A stretch of DNA of 64,000 nt from Methylobacterium persicinum (GTDB lineage: Bacteria > Pseudomonadota > Alphaproteobacteria > Rhizobiales > Beijerinckiaceae): positions 1 through 64,000 of the forward strand of contig NZ_BPQX01000012.1 in NCBI RefSeq assembly GCF_022179525.1, read 5' to 3'. Below are positions 24,865 through 33,515 of the stretch, in pieces. The notes beneath the pieces were generated by a model. It was not told the origin of the DNA. It worked only from the letters and a program-made list of their open reading frames with translations, and searched no databases. Position numbers and translations under genes: made by a program. The first letter of the stretch is position 1. Each line of letters opens with the position of its first letter.

Positions 24865-25405
24865 CGAGATCCGCGAGGGTGAGCTTCGCCTGCGCGACGG
24901 TGGCGACGGTGTTGGCGATCGTCATCAGAGACCCTTCGATGACGATGCCGCTCTCGGCCAGGGTCGGGCCGAGCCGGGAAAGGGTCTTGCCGAGTTCCGC
25001 ATCGTACGCGGAAAGTAACTCAGGTTGCGAGCGGCTGACGTCGAATTGGGATGCGAAAAGAAAGCGCACCTCTCCCGACAGGGCCGTCAGTTTGGACATG
25101 TAGAGAAGATTGACGAAGGGCTCGCCGTCCTTGCGGAAGTTGACGATCGGGGTGCGCACCGAGGCCTGGCGCCCGCCCTCCAGAAAGCTCCGGATCTTGG
25201 CCCGGGCCTGCCGGTTCTCGGCGTCGCGCTGGAGCAGGCGGCAATTGCGGCCGATGACCTCCTCGTCGGTGTAGCCGGTGAGGGTGCGGAACCGCTGGTT
25301 CACCAGCAGGAGGGGGTTGTCGTCGCTCACGTCGGCGAGGGCGAGGGCGATGTTCGAGGCCTCGAAGTACCGCAGCAGCTCACCCGGAATATCTTGCGTG
25401 TGCAC
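24845..25405 (-). CDS. Short LOV-domain blue-light receptor protein
   Basis: 186 residues from a GTG at 25405 with GAAGGGA upstream; an ATG at 25438 gives 11 more residues but no ribosome site. The LOV core spans about residues 8-120, with the photo-adduct Cys55 in GRNCRLLQ, the flavin-binding Arg/Gln pattern (RDAENRQARAKIRSFLEGG) and NFRKDGEPFVNLLYMS. The C-terminal 65 residues are helical with no known output domain (TLAESGIVIEGSLMTIAN). It should bind FMN and respond to blue light. The 20-base overlap with the CheB-CheR-HWE kinase gene suggests a two-part light sensor, unlike the fused LOV-HWE kinases. Confidence 0.88.
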   Translation of the reverse strand: MHTQDIPGELLRYFEASNIALALADVSDDNPLLLVNQRFRTLTGYTDEEVIGRNCRLLQRDAENRQARAKIRSFLEGGRQASVRTPIVNFRKDGEPFVNLLYMSKLTALSGEVRFLFASQFDVSRSQPELLSAYDAELGKTLSRLGPTLAESGIVIEGSLMTIANTVATVAQAKLTLADLDAPGFP

Positions 25406-25629
25406 GGTCTTCCCTTCGTCGCTCCCGCTCGACGGCATCGCGCGCAAGCGGCTTCCCATCCGCCGGCGGGGATGGTCGATGGTCTTGCACCGCTGCAACT
25501 AGGACGCGCATGTCGTTCCGTCATGCGGGCGCATGGCGGATATGGCGGGAATCGCCGCGTCCGCCAGCCCGGTGGCGGATCCGTCACGGGCGGGCGGCGC
25601 GCGGCACTTGGCCCCGCGCCCGCAGGACG

Positions 25630-27564
25630 TCAGGCCCGGAGGAGGTGCGGCTCCGCACGAGGCAGGCCTGCGAGCAGCTCGGCGAGGGGCATGGGCTTGC
25701 CGACGAGGTATCCCTGGACGAGGCGGCAGCCGTGCCGCCGGATCGCGGCCATCTGGCCTTCGGTCTCGACGCCCTCGGCGATGCCGTCGAGGCCGAGATT
25801 CTCGCAGAGGTTGAGGATCGTGGCGATCACGCTGCCGCCCACGTCGCTGTCCATGGCGGCGATGAAGCTGCGGTCGATCTTGATCTTGTCCAGGGGCAGG
25901 CGGTGGACGTAGCCGAGGCTCGAATAGCCGGTGCCGAAATCGTCCAGGGCGATCTTGATGCCGAGCGCCCTCAGGGCGACGATCGCCTCCTTGGCCTGGT
26001 CGAAATCGCGCAGGAGCGCGGTCTCGGTGAGTTCCAGGGTCATGCGGCGGGGATCGATCCCGCTCTTGCGCACGGCGCCGACGATCGCGGCGACGGTCTC
26101 CGGCGAGGCGAGATCGTGGGCGGACAGGTTGAAGGACAACCCGACGTCCGGCGGGAGCAGGGCGCAATCCGCCAGGGCCTTGCGCAGCAGCAGCAGCGTG
26201 ACATGGTGGATCATGCCGCAGCGCTCGGCGGCGGCGATGAACCGGTCCGGCGGCACCTGCCCGAGGGTCGGGCTCATCCAGCGGGCCAGCGCCTCGACGA
26301 GGGTGATCCGGCCCGTCTCGGTGTCGAGGATCGGCTGGTAGTGGATCCGCATCTCGGCGTCGAGGTCAACCGAGCGGAGGGCGGTCTCCACCGCCCGCTC
26401 GACGCGGATCGCGTCCTCGTGCTCCTGGGAGAAGAGGGTCGTCTCGCCCCGGCAGTACAACTTCGAATGGTATAGGGCGTAGTCAGCCCGGTCGAAGAGG
26501 GTGGCCGGTTCCCGCCCCGCCCGGGGGAATTTCGCCAGCCCGCCCGAGCATCCCCCGGTGAGCCACAGGCCGCCCCAGGCGATCGGCTGTTGCAGCGTCT
26601 CGCAGATGGCGTTGCAGAAACGGATCGCCTCCTCCGGATCACCGGGATCGTGCAGGAGCACGCCGAATTCGTCGCCCCCGAGGCGCGCCACCATCACCTT
26701 GTCGTCCGCGAACGCCGCGAGGCGCCGTCCGGCCTCCGCCAGCACGTGGTCGCCGGCGGTGTGGCCATAGGTGTCGTTGATCGGCTTGAACTGGTCGAGA
26801 TCGAAGATCGCCAGGGCGAAGATGCCCCCCCGGCCGCCGACGGTGACCGTCAGATCCTCCAGGTCCTGGAAGAAATGCCGCCGGTTGGGGAGCCCGGTGA
26901 GGCTGTCCGTGAGGGCGAGCTTGGCATTGTCCTCCGAAAGGCGGGTCGCCGTGGCCTCCGACGCCACGAGCGCGACGAAGGCGCGATAGTTGTTACTGAG
27001 GACCCGCACCATCGCCATCGTCACGAAGGTGATGTTCACGGCGATCGCCACGAAGACGGCGTTCCCGCTGGTGAGGCAGATGAGGATTAAGGTGCTCATG
27101 ACGATGCCCGTCACCAGGAAGGCGGCGACGGGCAGATGAGTGAGGCAGTTGATGGAGGCGATGACGGTGACGGCGATGAAGATCACCACGTGGGCCTGTT
27201 CGTAAGGGCCGCCGTAACCGTGCAGGACCATTGCCCAGGCGAGGGAGACCAGGGACAGGACTCCCGTCATCACGGTCGTGAGGAGAAGTTGCCGGATTGC
27301 CTCCGCCTCGGTCATCGTCTCGGGACGCAGGCGTAACCAGTGGACAGCCCGCAGCAGGGAGATCGAGACGGCGAAGGCCGGGAAGCCCATCGTCACGATC
27401 CCAGGCGCATAACCAGAATGCGTCGCGGCGATCGCGCAGGTATTCACGCTAAGCACGCCGTACAGGGTGGGGATCTGTTTCTGCAGTTCACTCACCTGCC
27501 TGACGGCCGGCAAGTTGTCCGCAGACTGCGCGCATATCAGGCGAAAGCGGTTCCAGCGGTCCAT
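25630..27564 (-). CDS. Membrane GGDEF-EAL cyclic-di-GMP enzyme
   Basis: 644 residues. The N-terminal third has five to six membrane helices in a hydrophobic block (about 55-205). The GGDEF domain has an intact RLGGDEFGVLL active site and DLDQFKPINDTYGH. The EAL domain is complete: LVEALARW, NLSAHDL, ELTET, DDFGTGYSSL, KIDRSF, EGVETEGQ and QGYLVGKP. Both diguanylate cyclase and phosphodiesterase activity are possible. It lies 224 bases upstream (in map order) of the LOV gene on the same strand but separated from it. The region past its start (27565-27780) is AT-rich and empty. Confidence 0.93.
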   Translation of the reverse strand: MDRWNRFRLICAQSADNLPAVRQVSELQKQIPTLYGVLSVNTCAIAATHSGYAPGIVTMGFPAFAVSISLLRAVHWLRLRPETMTEAEAIRQLLLTTVMTGVLSLVSLAWAMVLHGYGGPYEQAHVVIFIAVTVIASINCLTHLPVAAFLVTGIVMSTLILICLTSGNAVFVAIAVNITFVTMAMVRVLSNNYRAFVALVASEATATRLSEDNAKLALTDSLTGLPNRRHFFQDLEDLTVTVGGRGGIFALAIFDLDQFKPINDTYGHTAGDHVLAEAGRRLAAFADDKVMVARLGGDEFGVLLHDPGDPEEAIRFCNAICETLQQPIAWGGLWLTGGCSGGLAKFPRAGREPATLFDRADYALYHSKLYCRGETTLFSQEHEDAIRVERAVETALRSVDLDAEMRIHYQPILDTETGRITLVEALARWMSPTLGQVPPDRFIAAAERCGMIHHVTLLLLRKALADCALLPPDVGLSFNLSAHDLASPETVAAIVGAVRKSGIDPRRMTLELTETALLRDFDQAKEAIVALRALGIKIALDDFGTGYSSLGYVHRLPLDKIKIDRSFIAAMDSDVGGSVIATILNLCENLGLDGIAEGVETEGQMAAIRRHGCRLVQGYLVGKPMPLAELLAGLPRAEPHLLRA

Positions 27565-27783
27565 GGCATCGTTTCTTCAAACCCACCGCCAACCTCCCAT
27601 GTATTCATTAATCAGGCTTTGCGCTATTTCTAGAAATAACAACCAACAGCAAGACATACAATCCGTCATCAAATTTCAAAAGAACTTTTAGAGCGCAGAA
27701 CAATCGGCTACAACGACCTGAATGCGGTCGTGCGTCGACGCCACTTAAGAGGAATCGTTAGGCACTCTCGCCGGAAGGCGGAG

Positions 27784-27815
27784 CGGCCCCGCGCTGACGA
27801 TCCCCGGCGGGGCCG
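27784..27815 (-). terminator. Hairpin after ompW
   Basis: CGGCCCCGC (27784-27792) pairs exactly with GCGGGGCCG (27807-27815), 10 bases past the ompW stop. Together with the AT-rich stretch further on (27565-27770) it marks the end of this block. No gene is seen in that stretch. Confidence 0.5.
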
Positions 27816-27824
27816 AAGCTACAA

Positions 27825-28505
27825 TCAAAACTTGTAGACGATGCCGGCGCCGACGATCCAGGGATCGATGTCGACGCGCCCGCGGACCGCCCCGGCATTC
27901 AGCTTCACCTTGGTGTCGAGGAAGAGCTTCTTCACGTCGACGTTCAGGCCCCAATGCTCATCGAGCATGTAATCGAAACCAGCCTGGAGGGCAGGGGCGA
28001 AGCCGCTCGTCAGGCGGAAGCTGGTGAAGGCGCCCCGCTCCTTCTCGCCGAAGAAGGCCGAGTAAGTCACGCCCGCGCCGACATACGGCCTGAACGCGCC
28101 GAGACCGTCGACATGATATTGCAGGGTGAGGGTCGGCGGGAGGATCCACGTGCTCCCGATCCGTGCGCCGGCCAGGCTGCCCGTTCCCTGGATGCTGTGC
28201 CGGGTGACGCCGAGGATGAGTTCGGCGGAAATGTTGCGGGTGAAGAAGTATGAGATATCGAGTTCGGGGACCGCCGAGTCGGTGATGGACACGCCGGCCC
28301 CGGCCAGGGGGGCTCCCCCGGCGGTGAGCTTGGCGCCCGGGTCGGGCAGGATCCCGAGGACCCGCAGGCGCACCAGCCAGGGCGACCACGTGGCCGGCAG
28401 GGGGACGGGGGCCGAGGCGAAGGCCGGGAGGTCGGCCGCCCCGGCGGCTGTCGCTCCGAGGCTCAGCGCGGCAGCCGCGGCGAGGGTGGCGATCCGTCTG
28501 GACAT
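27825..28505 (-). CDS. ompW: OmpW-family outer-membrane protein
   Basis: 226 residues from the ATG at 28505; signal peptide MSRRIATLAAAAALSLGATA, cleavage near AGA. The mature protein shows OmpW landmarks: WLVRLRVLGILPDPGA at the start of the barrel, ELDISYFFTRNISAELILGVT, LPPTLTLQYHV, FRPYVGAGVTYSAFF and a C-terminal aromatic residue (IVGAGIVYKF). It forms a small eight-stranded barrel with a hydrophobic channel. A perfect FNR-type box lies 82 bases upstream; E. coli ompW is also FNR-controlled. Confidence 0.92.
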   Translation of the reverse strand: MSRRIATLAAAAALSLGATAAGAADLPAFASAPVPLPATWSPWLVRLRVLGILPDPGAKLTAGGAPLAGAGVSITDSAVPELDISYFFTRNISAELILGVTRHSIQGTGSLAGARIGSTWILPPTLTLQYHVDGLGAFRPYVGAGVTYSAFFGEKERGAFTSFRLTSGFAPALQAGFDYMLDEHWGLNVDVKKLFLDTKVKLNAGAVRGRVDIDPWIVGAGIVYKF

Positions 28506-28586
28506 GGTATCGTTCGTTCCGGTTCGGAGGACAGGTCTGCCGGACCTGCCGGCCCTCCCATCAAGCTTGGCCGTGGGCCGCCTTCC

Positions 28587-28600
28587 TTGATCGGGATCAA
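28587..28600. promoter_or_regulatory. FNR/FixK-type box upstream of ompW
   Basis: TTGATCGGGATCAA is a perfect TTGAT-N4-ATCAA palindrome. It lies 82-95 bases upstream of the ompW start and just past the hemN stop at 28607, so ompW is the likely target. Confidence 0.8.
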
Positions 28601-28606
28601 ACCAGC

Positions 28607-29959
28607 TCACGCGGCCCGGCTGTGCAGGGCCGCCGAGGTGCCGAGATACGTATCGAAGGCGGCGGCCACGGCCCGGATGAGGGCGCGTGCCCCGTCGGGG
28701 ATGACGAGGACGTCGCCCTCGCGCCGGACGAGGCCGTCGGCGATCAGGGCCGGCAGCCGGAGGAGCGCCGCGAGGAAGGGTCCCGCCTCCCGGCCATGGG
28801 CCCGGCAGACCTGCCCGGCATCCACGGCGAAATCGCACATGATCCGCTCGATGAGGTCCGTCCGCAGCCGGTCCTCGGGGCTGAGGGCGTGGCCCCTCAC
28901 CGTGGCGAGCTCGCCGCGGGCGATGCGGTCGGCATAGGGCCGCAGGGCGGGCTCGTTCTGCACGTACCCCTGGGGCAGGCGGCCGATGGACGAGGCGCCG
29001 AACCCGAGGAGGAGGTCCGCCGGGTCGGTGGTGTAGCCCTGGAAGTTGCGGCGCAGGCGGCCCCCGGCCTGGGCCAGGGCCATCGGATCGCCGGGCAGGG
29101 CGTAATGATCGAGGCCGATCCGCCGGTAGCCCGCCCCTTCGAGGCTTTTCGCGATAGCCTCCGCCTGCGCCCGGCGTTCGGCCCCGTCCGGCAGGGAGGC
29201 GGGATCGATCCGCCGCTGGTGCTTCTTGAAGGCGGGAACGTGGGCGTAGCCGAACACCGCCAGCCGGTCGGGCCTCAGGGTGAGGCATTGCCGGACCGTG
29301 TCGAGGCAGCTCGCCGGATCCTGGTGGGGCAGCCCGTAGATCAGGTCGAGGTTGATGCCGGCCACCCCCGCCTCCCGGAGACCCCGCACCGCCGCGGCCG
29401 TGACGTCGAAGCCCTGGAGGCGGCCGATCGCCTCCTGGACCCGGGGGTCGAAGCTCTGCACCCCGAGGCTCACCCGCGTCACCCCCGACCGGCCGAGGGC
29501 TTCGGTCATGGCGGGGCTCAGGGTGCGGGGGTCGATCTCGACGGCGATCTCCGCCTCCGGCGCGACGGGGAAGCGCGCCCGCAGGGACGCGACGAGGCCT
29601 TCGAACGCCTCCGGCGCCATCACCGTGGGCGTGCCGCCGCCGAAGTGGATGTGCCGCACCGGCGGCGCCTCGGGCAGGAGCCCGGCGACGAGGTCGATCT
29701 CCCGCCGGAGCAGGCCGACATAGGCGGCGATGGGGGCATCGAGCCGGGTGATGGCCGTGTGGCAGCCGCAATAGCGGCACATCGCCCGGCAGAACGGGAC
29801 GTGGAGATAGAGGGAGGTGCCGGCGCCCGCCGCGCTGTCCCCGAGCCAGCCGGCATAGGTCTCCGGGCCGATGGCGGCCGAGAAATGCGGGCTCGGCGGA
29901 TAGCTGGTGTAGCGCGGCAGGCACTCGTCGGCGTAGCGCGCCCGCACATCCTCCCGCAT
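28607..29959 (-). CDS. hemN: Oxygen-independent coproporphyrinogen III oxidase
   Basis: 450 residues with a strong GGGGAG ribosome site. Radical-SAM enzyme: the cluster motif CRAMCRYCGC (CxxxCxxC plus the extra Cys of HemN), N-terminal LPRYTSYPP and HFSAA, SAM-binding HFGGGTPT, then EIDPRTL, LGVQSFDP and GINLDLIYGLPHQ. It decarboxylates coproporphyrinogen III to protoporphyrinogen IX without O2, supplying heme under low oxygen. It sits beside the cbb3 oxidase assembly genes, and an FNR/FixK-like box lies 64 bases upstream of its start. Confidence 0.96.
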   Translation of the reverse strand: MREDVRARYADECLPRYTSYPPSPHFSAAIGPETYAGWLGDSAAGAGTSLYLHVPFCRAMCRYCGCHTAITRLDAPIAAYVGLLRREIDLVAGLLPEAPPVRHIHFGGGTPTVMAPEAFEGLVASLRARFPVAPEAEIAVEIDPRTLSPAMTEALGRSGVTRVSLGVQSFDPRVQEAIGRLQGFDVTAAAVRGLREAGVAGINLDLIYGLPHQDPASCLDTVRQCLTLRPDRLAVFGYAHVPAFKKHQRRIDPASLPDGAERRAQAEAIAKSLEGAGYRRIGLDHYALPGDPMALAQAGGRLRRNFQGYTTDPADLLLGFGASSIGRLPQGYVQNEPALRPYADRIARGELATVRGHALSPEDRLRTDLIERIMCDFAVDAGQVCRAHGREAGPFLAALLRLPALIADGLVRREGDVLVIPDGARALIRAVAAAFDTYLGTSAALHSRAA

Positions 29960-30022
29960 GGACTCCCCCTCCCCGGCCCTGTCGCCCCGGCGGGGGTTAC
30001 CGCGGTGGGCGCCCTGCCCTCC

Positions 30023-30036
30023 TTGACCTGGCGCAA
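30023..30036. promoter_or_regulatory. FNR/FixK-like box upstream of hemN
   Basis: TTGACCTGGCGCAA matches TTGA-N6-TCAA with one mismatch in the right half (GCAA). It lies 64 bases upstream of the hemN ATG, a fitting place for an activator site. The same mismatch occurs in known FixK sites as I recall them. Confidence 0.6.
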
Positions 30037-30110
30037 AGGCCGGTTCTTCCGACCGCTCTCGTCATGAAGAGGGGGGACGTGAGGGGGCTTCCCGGGACGT
30101 GATGACGTCC

Positions 30111-30216
30111 CCTCCACCGTCATTGCGAGCAGAGCGAAGCAATCCAGGGCTGCGGGACCTCGCAGGATGTGGCGGACCCTTGAGTTGCTTCGCTTCGCTC
30201 GCAATGACCGTGGAGG
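30111..30216. repeat. Dispersed palindromic repeat, family A copy 1
   Basis: A left arm with CGTCATTGCGAGC and GCGAAGCAATCC, and a right arm with GTTGCTTCGC and GCTCGCAATGAC, make a long imperfect hairpin whose outer ends are CCTCCAC/GTGGAGG. The same arms occur at 35151-35243, 55931-56023 and 62281-62375. It is intergenic, between hemN and ccoS. Small translated ORFs across such copies are artefacts. Confidence 0.85.
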
Positions 30217-30244
30217 AGGTGATCCAAGGATGACAGAAAACGCG

Positions 30245-30468
30245 CTAGGGCCAGTGTCGATCGGGTTGAGGCGATCCCACCCTCCCCCTCATCCTGAGGC
30301 GCCCGCCTCGGCGGGCCTCGAAGGAGCCCTCCAGGGATCGCGCGGCAGGCTGGAGCCCTCCTTCGAGGCGGCTTCGCCGTACCTCAGGATGAGGCCTTCG
30401 AGGCGACTGTGCCGCACCTCAGGATGAGGGGGAAAGGGTGGGACCCACTCGTTCGATCGGAGCCCTAG
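30245..30468. repeat. Inverted-repeat element, family C, ending on the ccoS stop codon
   Basis: The ends CTAGGGC...TCGATCGG (30245) and CGATCGGAGCCCTAG (30454-30468) are roughly inverted. Inside them lie GATCCCACCC/GGGTGGGACC and CCCTCATCCTGAGG/CCTCAGGATGAGGG, with further CCTTCGAGGCG motifs in the middle. A second, shorter copy of the right part is at 62391-62456. The outer CTAG provides the TAG stop of ccoS. This looks like a MITE- or REP-type element of about 220 bp. Confidence 0.7.
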
Positions 30469-30602
30469 TCGTCCTGCAGCACCCTGTGCTCGGCCCCCTC
30501 GAGGTCGTCGTACTGGCCGTTGCGCAAAGCCCAGAGAAAGGCGGCGAGGCCGAGGGTGCCGAAGGCCAGGGCCAGGGGGATGACGAGGAGCAGGACGGTC
30601 AC
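30465..30602 (-). CDS. ccoS: Cbb3 oxidase assembly protein CcoS
   Basis: A small gene of 45 residues with a GTG start that overlaps the ccoI stop by 4 bases. It has one membrane helix (VTVLLLVIPLALAFGTLGLA), followed by FLWALRNGQYDDLEGAEHR, the typical CcoS core with YDDLE. CcoS is needed for cofactor insertion into cytochrome cbb3 oxidase. Gene order ccoG-ccoH-ccoI-ccoS confirms the call. Its TAG stop coincides with the edge of the repeat element downstream. Confidence 0.9.
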   Translation of the reverse strand: MTVLLLVIPLALAFGTLGLAAFLWALRNGQYDDLEGAEHRVLQDD

Positions 30603-32906
30603 GAATGGCCTCCGGTGGGCAAGGGAACCACGGGCAAGGAACCGGTGGCCGCCTCTGCCCTGCCCTCACGCGATCGGGCGCGCAGGGCGTTCAGGGTCAC
30701 CACCAGGGAGGAGCCGGACATGGCCAGCGCGGCGATGAGCGGGGTGAGAAGCCCCGCCGCCGCCAGGGGCACGGCCAGCAGGTTGTAGCCGGCGGAGAAC
30801 CACAGGTTCTGCAGCATGAGCCGCCGCGCCCGGCGGCCGGCCGCGAGCACCGCCGGGACCGGGGCGAGGCGGCGGCCCAGGAACAGGGCGTCGGCCGCCG
30901 CCTGGCTGACATGGGCGGCGGTCACGGGCGAGAGGGAGGCGTGGGCCGCCGCGAGGGCGGGGGCGTCGTTGAGCCCGTCGCCCACCATCAGCACCCGGGC
31001 CCCTCCCCGCTGGAGCGCCTCGATCCGGGCTATCTTGTCAGGCGGAGAGAGGCCGGCCTCCCACTCCGCCGAGCCGTCCGGCGACCGCGGCGACGGCGGC
31101 CGCGCGGTCGCCGGAGAGGATCAGCACCCGCAGGCCCGCCTCCAGCAGGCCCGCCACGACGGCGGCCGCGTCGGGCCGGAGGTCCTGCCGCACGGGGAAG
31201 GCCACCGGCGCCGCCCCGCCGGCCCGGAAGCAGATGACCGAGGCGTCGGGATGGTGGGCAAGCACCGCGGCGGCCTCGGCCTGCGCCCCGCAGAAGGCGG
31301 GGGAGCCCAGGCGCAGCTCGACGCCGTCGTCGACGGCCCGGACACCAAGGCCCGCGGCCTCCTGCGCCCCCGGGAAGGGCGGCGCCCCCCCGGCGGCGGC
31401 CAGGGCCATCGCCATCGGGTGCCGGCTCGACAGGGCCAGCCGTGCGGCCAGGGCGAGGTCCGGCAGGTCCGCACCCGCCGCCGCCAGGACCGGCTCCGGC
31501 AAGGTCAGGGTGCCGGTCTTGTCGAACACCACCGTGTCGATGGCGGCGAAGCGCTCCAGGGCGGTGCCGTCCTGGGGGAGCACGCCTTCGCGGAACAGGG
31601 CGCCGGCCGCCACCATCTGCACCGCCGGGATCGCCAGCCCGAGGGCGCAGGGACAGGTGACGATCAGCACCGCGACGGCGGCGAGGAGGGACGCATGCCA
31701 TCCCGCCCCCGCGGCGAGCCAGCAGGCCAGGGTCAGGGCCGCCGCTGCATGGACGAGGGGCACGTACAGGCGGGTCGCCCGGTCGGCCAGGACGAGGGTG
31801 CGCGAGCGCGCCTCCAGCGCCCGGCCCATCAGCCCCTCGACCTCATCGAGGAGGCTCTGCCCCGCCGGGGACGTGACGCGGATCGTCAGCGCCCCGCTGC
31901 CGTTGAGCGCCCCGGCGAAGACCCGCGCCCCCGCCTGCACCGGGAGGGCGGCGGTCTCCCCCGTCACGAGGCTCTGGTCGAGGTCGGACGTCCCCTGCTC
32001 CACGACGCCGTCGGCGGGAACCCGCTCCCCCGGCCGCAGGAGGATGCGCGTGCCGGAATCGAGGTCGGCGACGGGCACGTCGCGCAAGGTCCCGTCCGGG
32101 GCGACGAGGGTGGCGCTCGCGCTGCGCAGGGCCGCGAGGTTCTCCGCGAAGGTGCGGGTGCGCCGCCGCATCGCCTGATCGAGCACCCGGCCGATCAGCA
32201 GGAAGAACAGCAGCATCACCGCGCCGTCGAAATAGGTGTGGGCCGCCCCCGAAAGGGTCTCCGCCACCGACATCGCCAGGGCGAGGACGACCCCGAGGGT
32301 GATCGGGAAGTCCATGGTGACGCGACCGGCGCGCAGGCCCCGGATCGCCCCCTCGTAGAAGGGCCGCCCGGCATAGGCGGCCGCCGGCAGCGCGATGACG
32401 GCCTGGATCCAGTGGAAGAGGTCGCGGTTCTCGGACGTCATGTCGGAAACGTTGCCGGCCCAGACCGAGACCGCCAGCAGCATCACGTTCATGGAGGCGA
32501 AACCCGCCACGGCCAGCGCCCGGATCAGCCGGCGCGTCTCGGCGGCCTCCGCCTCGGCGACCCGGCCTGGATCGAAGGGCCGGCCTTCGAAGCCGAGGGC
32601 CCGGAGGGCCTCCAGGATCGCGCCGATATCGGGCTCGGCACCGGGCTCCCAGGTCACCGCGAGGCGGCGGTCCGACAGGTTGAGCCTCGCCCTCGCGATG
32701 CCGGGCAGGCCGGCGAGGCCGCGCTCGATCGTCCCCATGCAGCCGGCGCAGCGGATGCCCTCGACGGCGAAGGCGGCCCGGGCTGCGCCGTCCCCGTCGC
32801 GGTTGACGAAGGCGGCGTAGTCCCGGGCGAGGGACGGCCTCGTGTTGGCCTCGCTCCACGCGGCGTGGGCCTCGATATAGGCGAGCGCCATGTCGGTGCA
32901 GCACAT
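30599..32906 (-). pseudogene. ccoI: Copper-transporting P-type ATPase CcoI (FixI), split by a frameshift
   Basis: Two consecutive frames together give one complete CcoI of about 768 residues. The first (32906-31038) has the N-terminal metal-binding motif CAGC, the CPC membrane motif (VTCPCALGLAIP), phosphorylation motif DKTGTLT and the HP motif (SSRHPMAMA), but ends early after VAGRLGGVGGRPLSA. The second frame resumes in register with WEAGLSPPDKIARIEALQ and carries VGDGLNDAPALAAAHASL and the last two membrane helices, ending at 30599. One extra base near 31064 (GGA-G-TGG on the minus strand) restores the frame. CcoI delivers copper for the cbb3 oxidase. A sequencing error, a recent null mutation or frameshifting are all possible; no slippery site is evident. 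Confidence 0.85.
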
Positions 32907-32919
32907 CGGCCCGCTCCCC

Positions 32920-33411
32920 TCAGTTCAGGACGATGCGGTGCCGGCGCCGGAACGCGACCCCGTCCCCGCCGAGGACCTCGACCACGAGGTCCCATTGCCC
33001 GCGGGGCACGGCCTCGGCCCAGGCGGCGTAGGTGCCGTCGCTCACCTCCGGCAGGTCGGCGACGACGTCGAACCGCTTGTCGGTCGGGCGTTCGAGCCGG
33101 GCCCGGAGGGTCTTGCCCCGGAGCGGCCTGCCCTCCCCGTCCGTCAGGGTCGCGGTGATCACCGCCCCCGCCGGCAGGGGGGCGGCCGAGGTGTCGAGGC
33201 GCCAGCCCAGGGCGTCCTGCGCCCGGGCCCGGCTCAGCTCCGCATTGTAGCGCTGGCTCGCTTGGTAGGGCGACGCCTCCTCAAGGCCTGACCATGTCCG
33301 CAGGGCGGAGGCGACGAGCACCGCGTCGGCGGAGGCCACGGTCCCGAAGAAGGCGGCGAAGAGGATGAGGATCCTGCGGCCGGTGAGGACACCCTTGCGG
33401 GCTCCGCTCAT
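32920..33411 (-). CDS. ccoH: CcoH/FixH-family cbb3 assembly protein
   Basis: 163 residues from the ATG at 33411. One N-terminal membrane helix (GRRILILFAAFFGTVASADAVLVASA) precedes a periplasmic FixH domain with YQASQRYNAELSRARAQDALGW, ITATLTDGEGRPL and a C-terminal GQWDLVVEV. FixH/CcoH stabilises assembling cbb3 subunits. It sits between ccoG and ccoI in the usual order. Confidence 0.9.
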   Translation of the reverse strand: MSGARKGVLTGRRILILFAAFFGTVASADAVLVASALRTWSGLEEASPYQASQRYNAELSRARAQDALGWRLDTSAAPLPAGAVITATLTDGEGRPLRGKTLRARLERPTDKRFDVVADLPEVSDGTYAAWAEAVPRGQWDLVVEVLGGDGVAFRRRHRIVLN

Positions 33412-33515
33412 CGATCGCTGGTCCCGGCCTCTCCCGTCGTCCCGAGGTGAGGCGGGGTGGTGGGAGAGGGTGGGATCGATGGCGCCATGATCCCCTTTGG
33501 GCGGTGAGGGCATGG

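Noticed and set aside
30599-30994. Treating the 3' part of ccoI as a separate gene.
   Set aside because: It starts inside the conserved hinge region (VLMVGDGLNDAP) and only makes sense as the end of CcoI.
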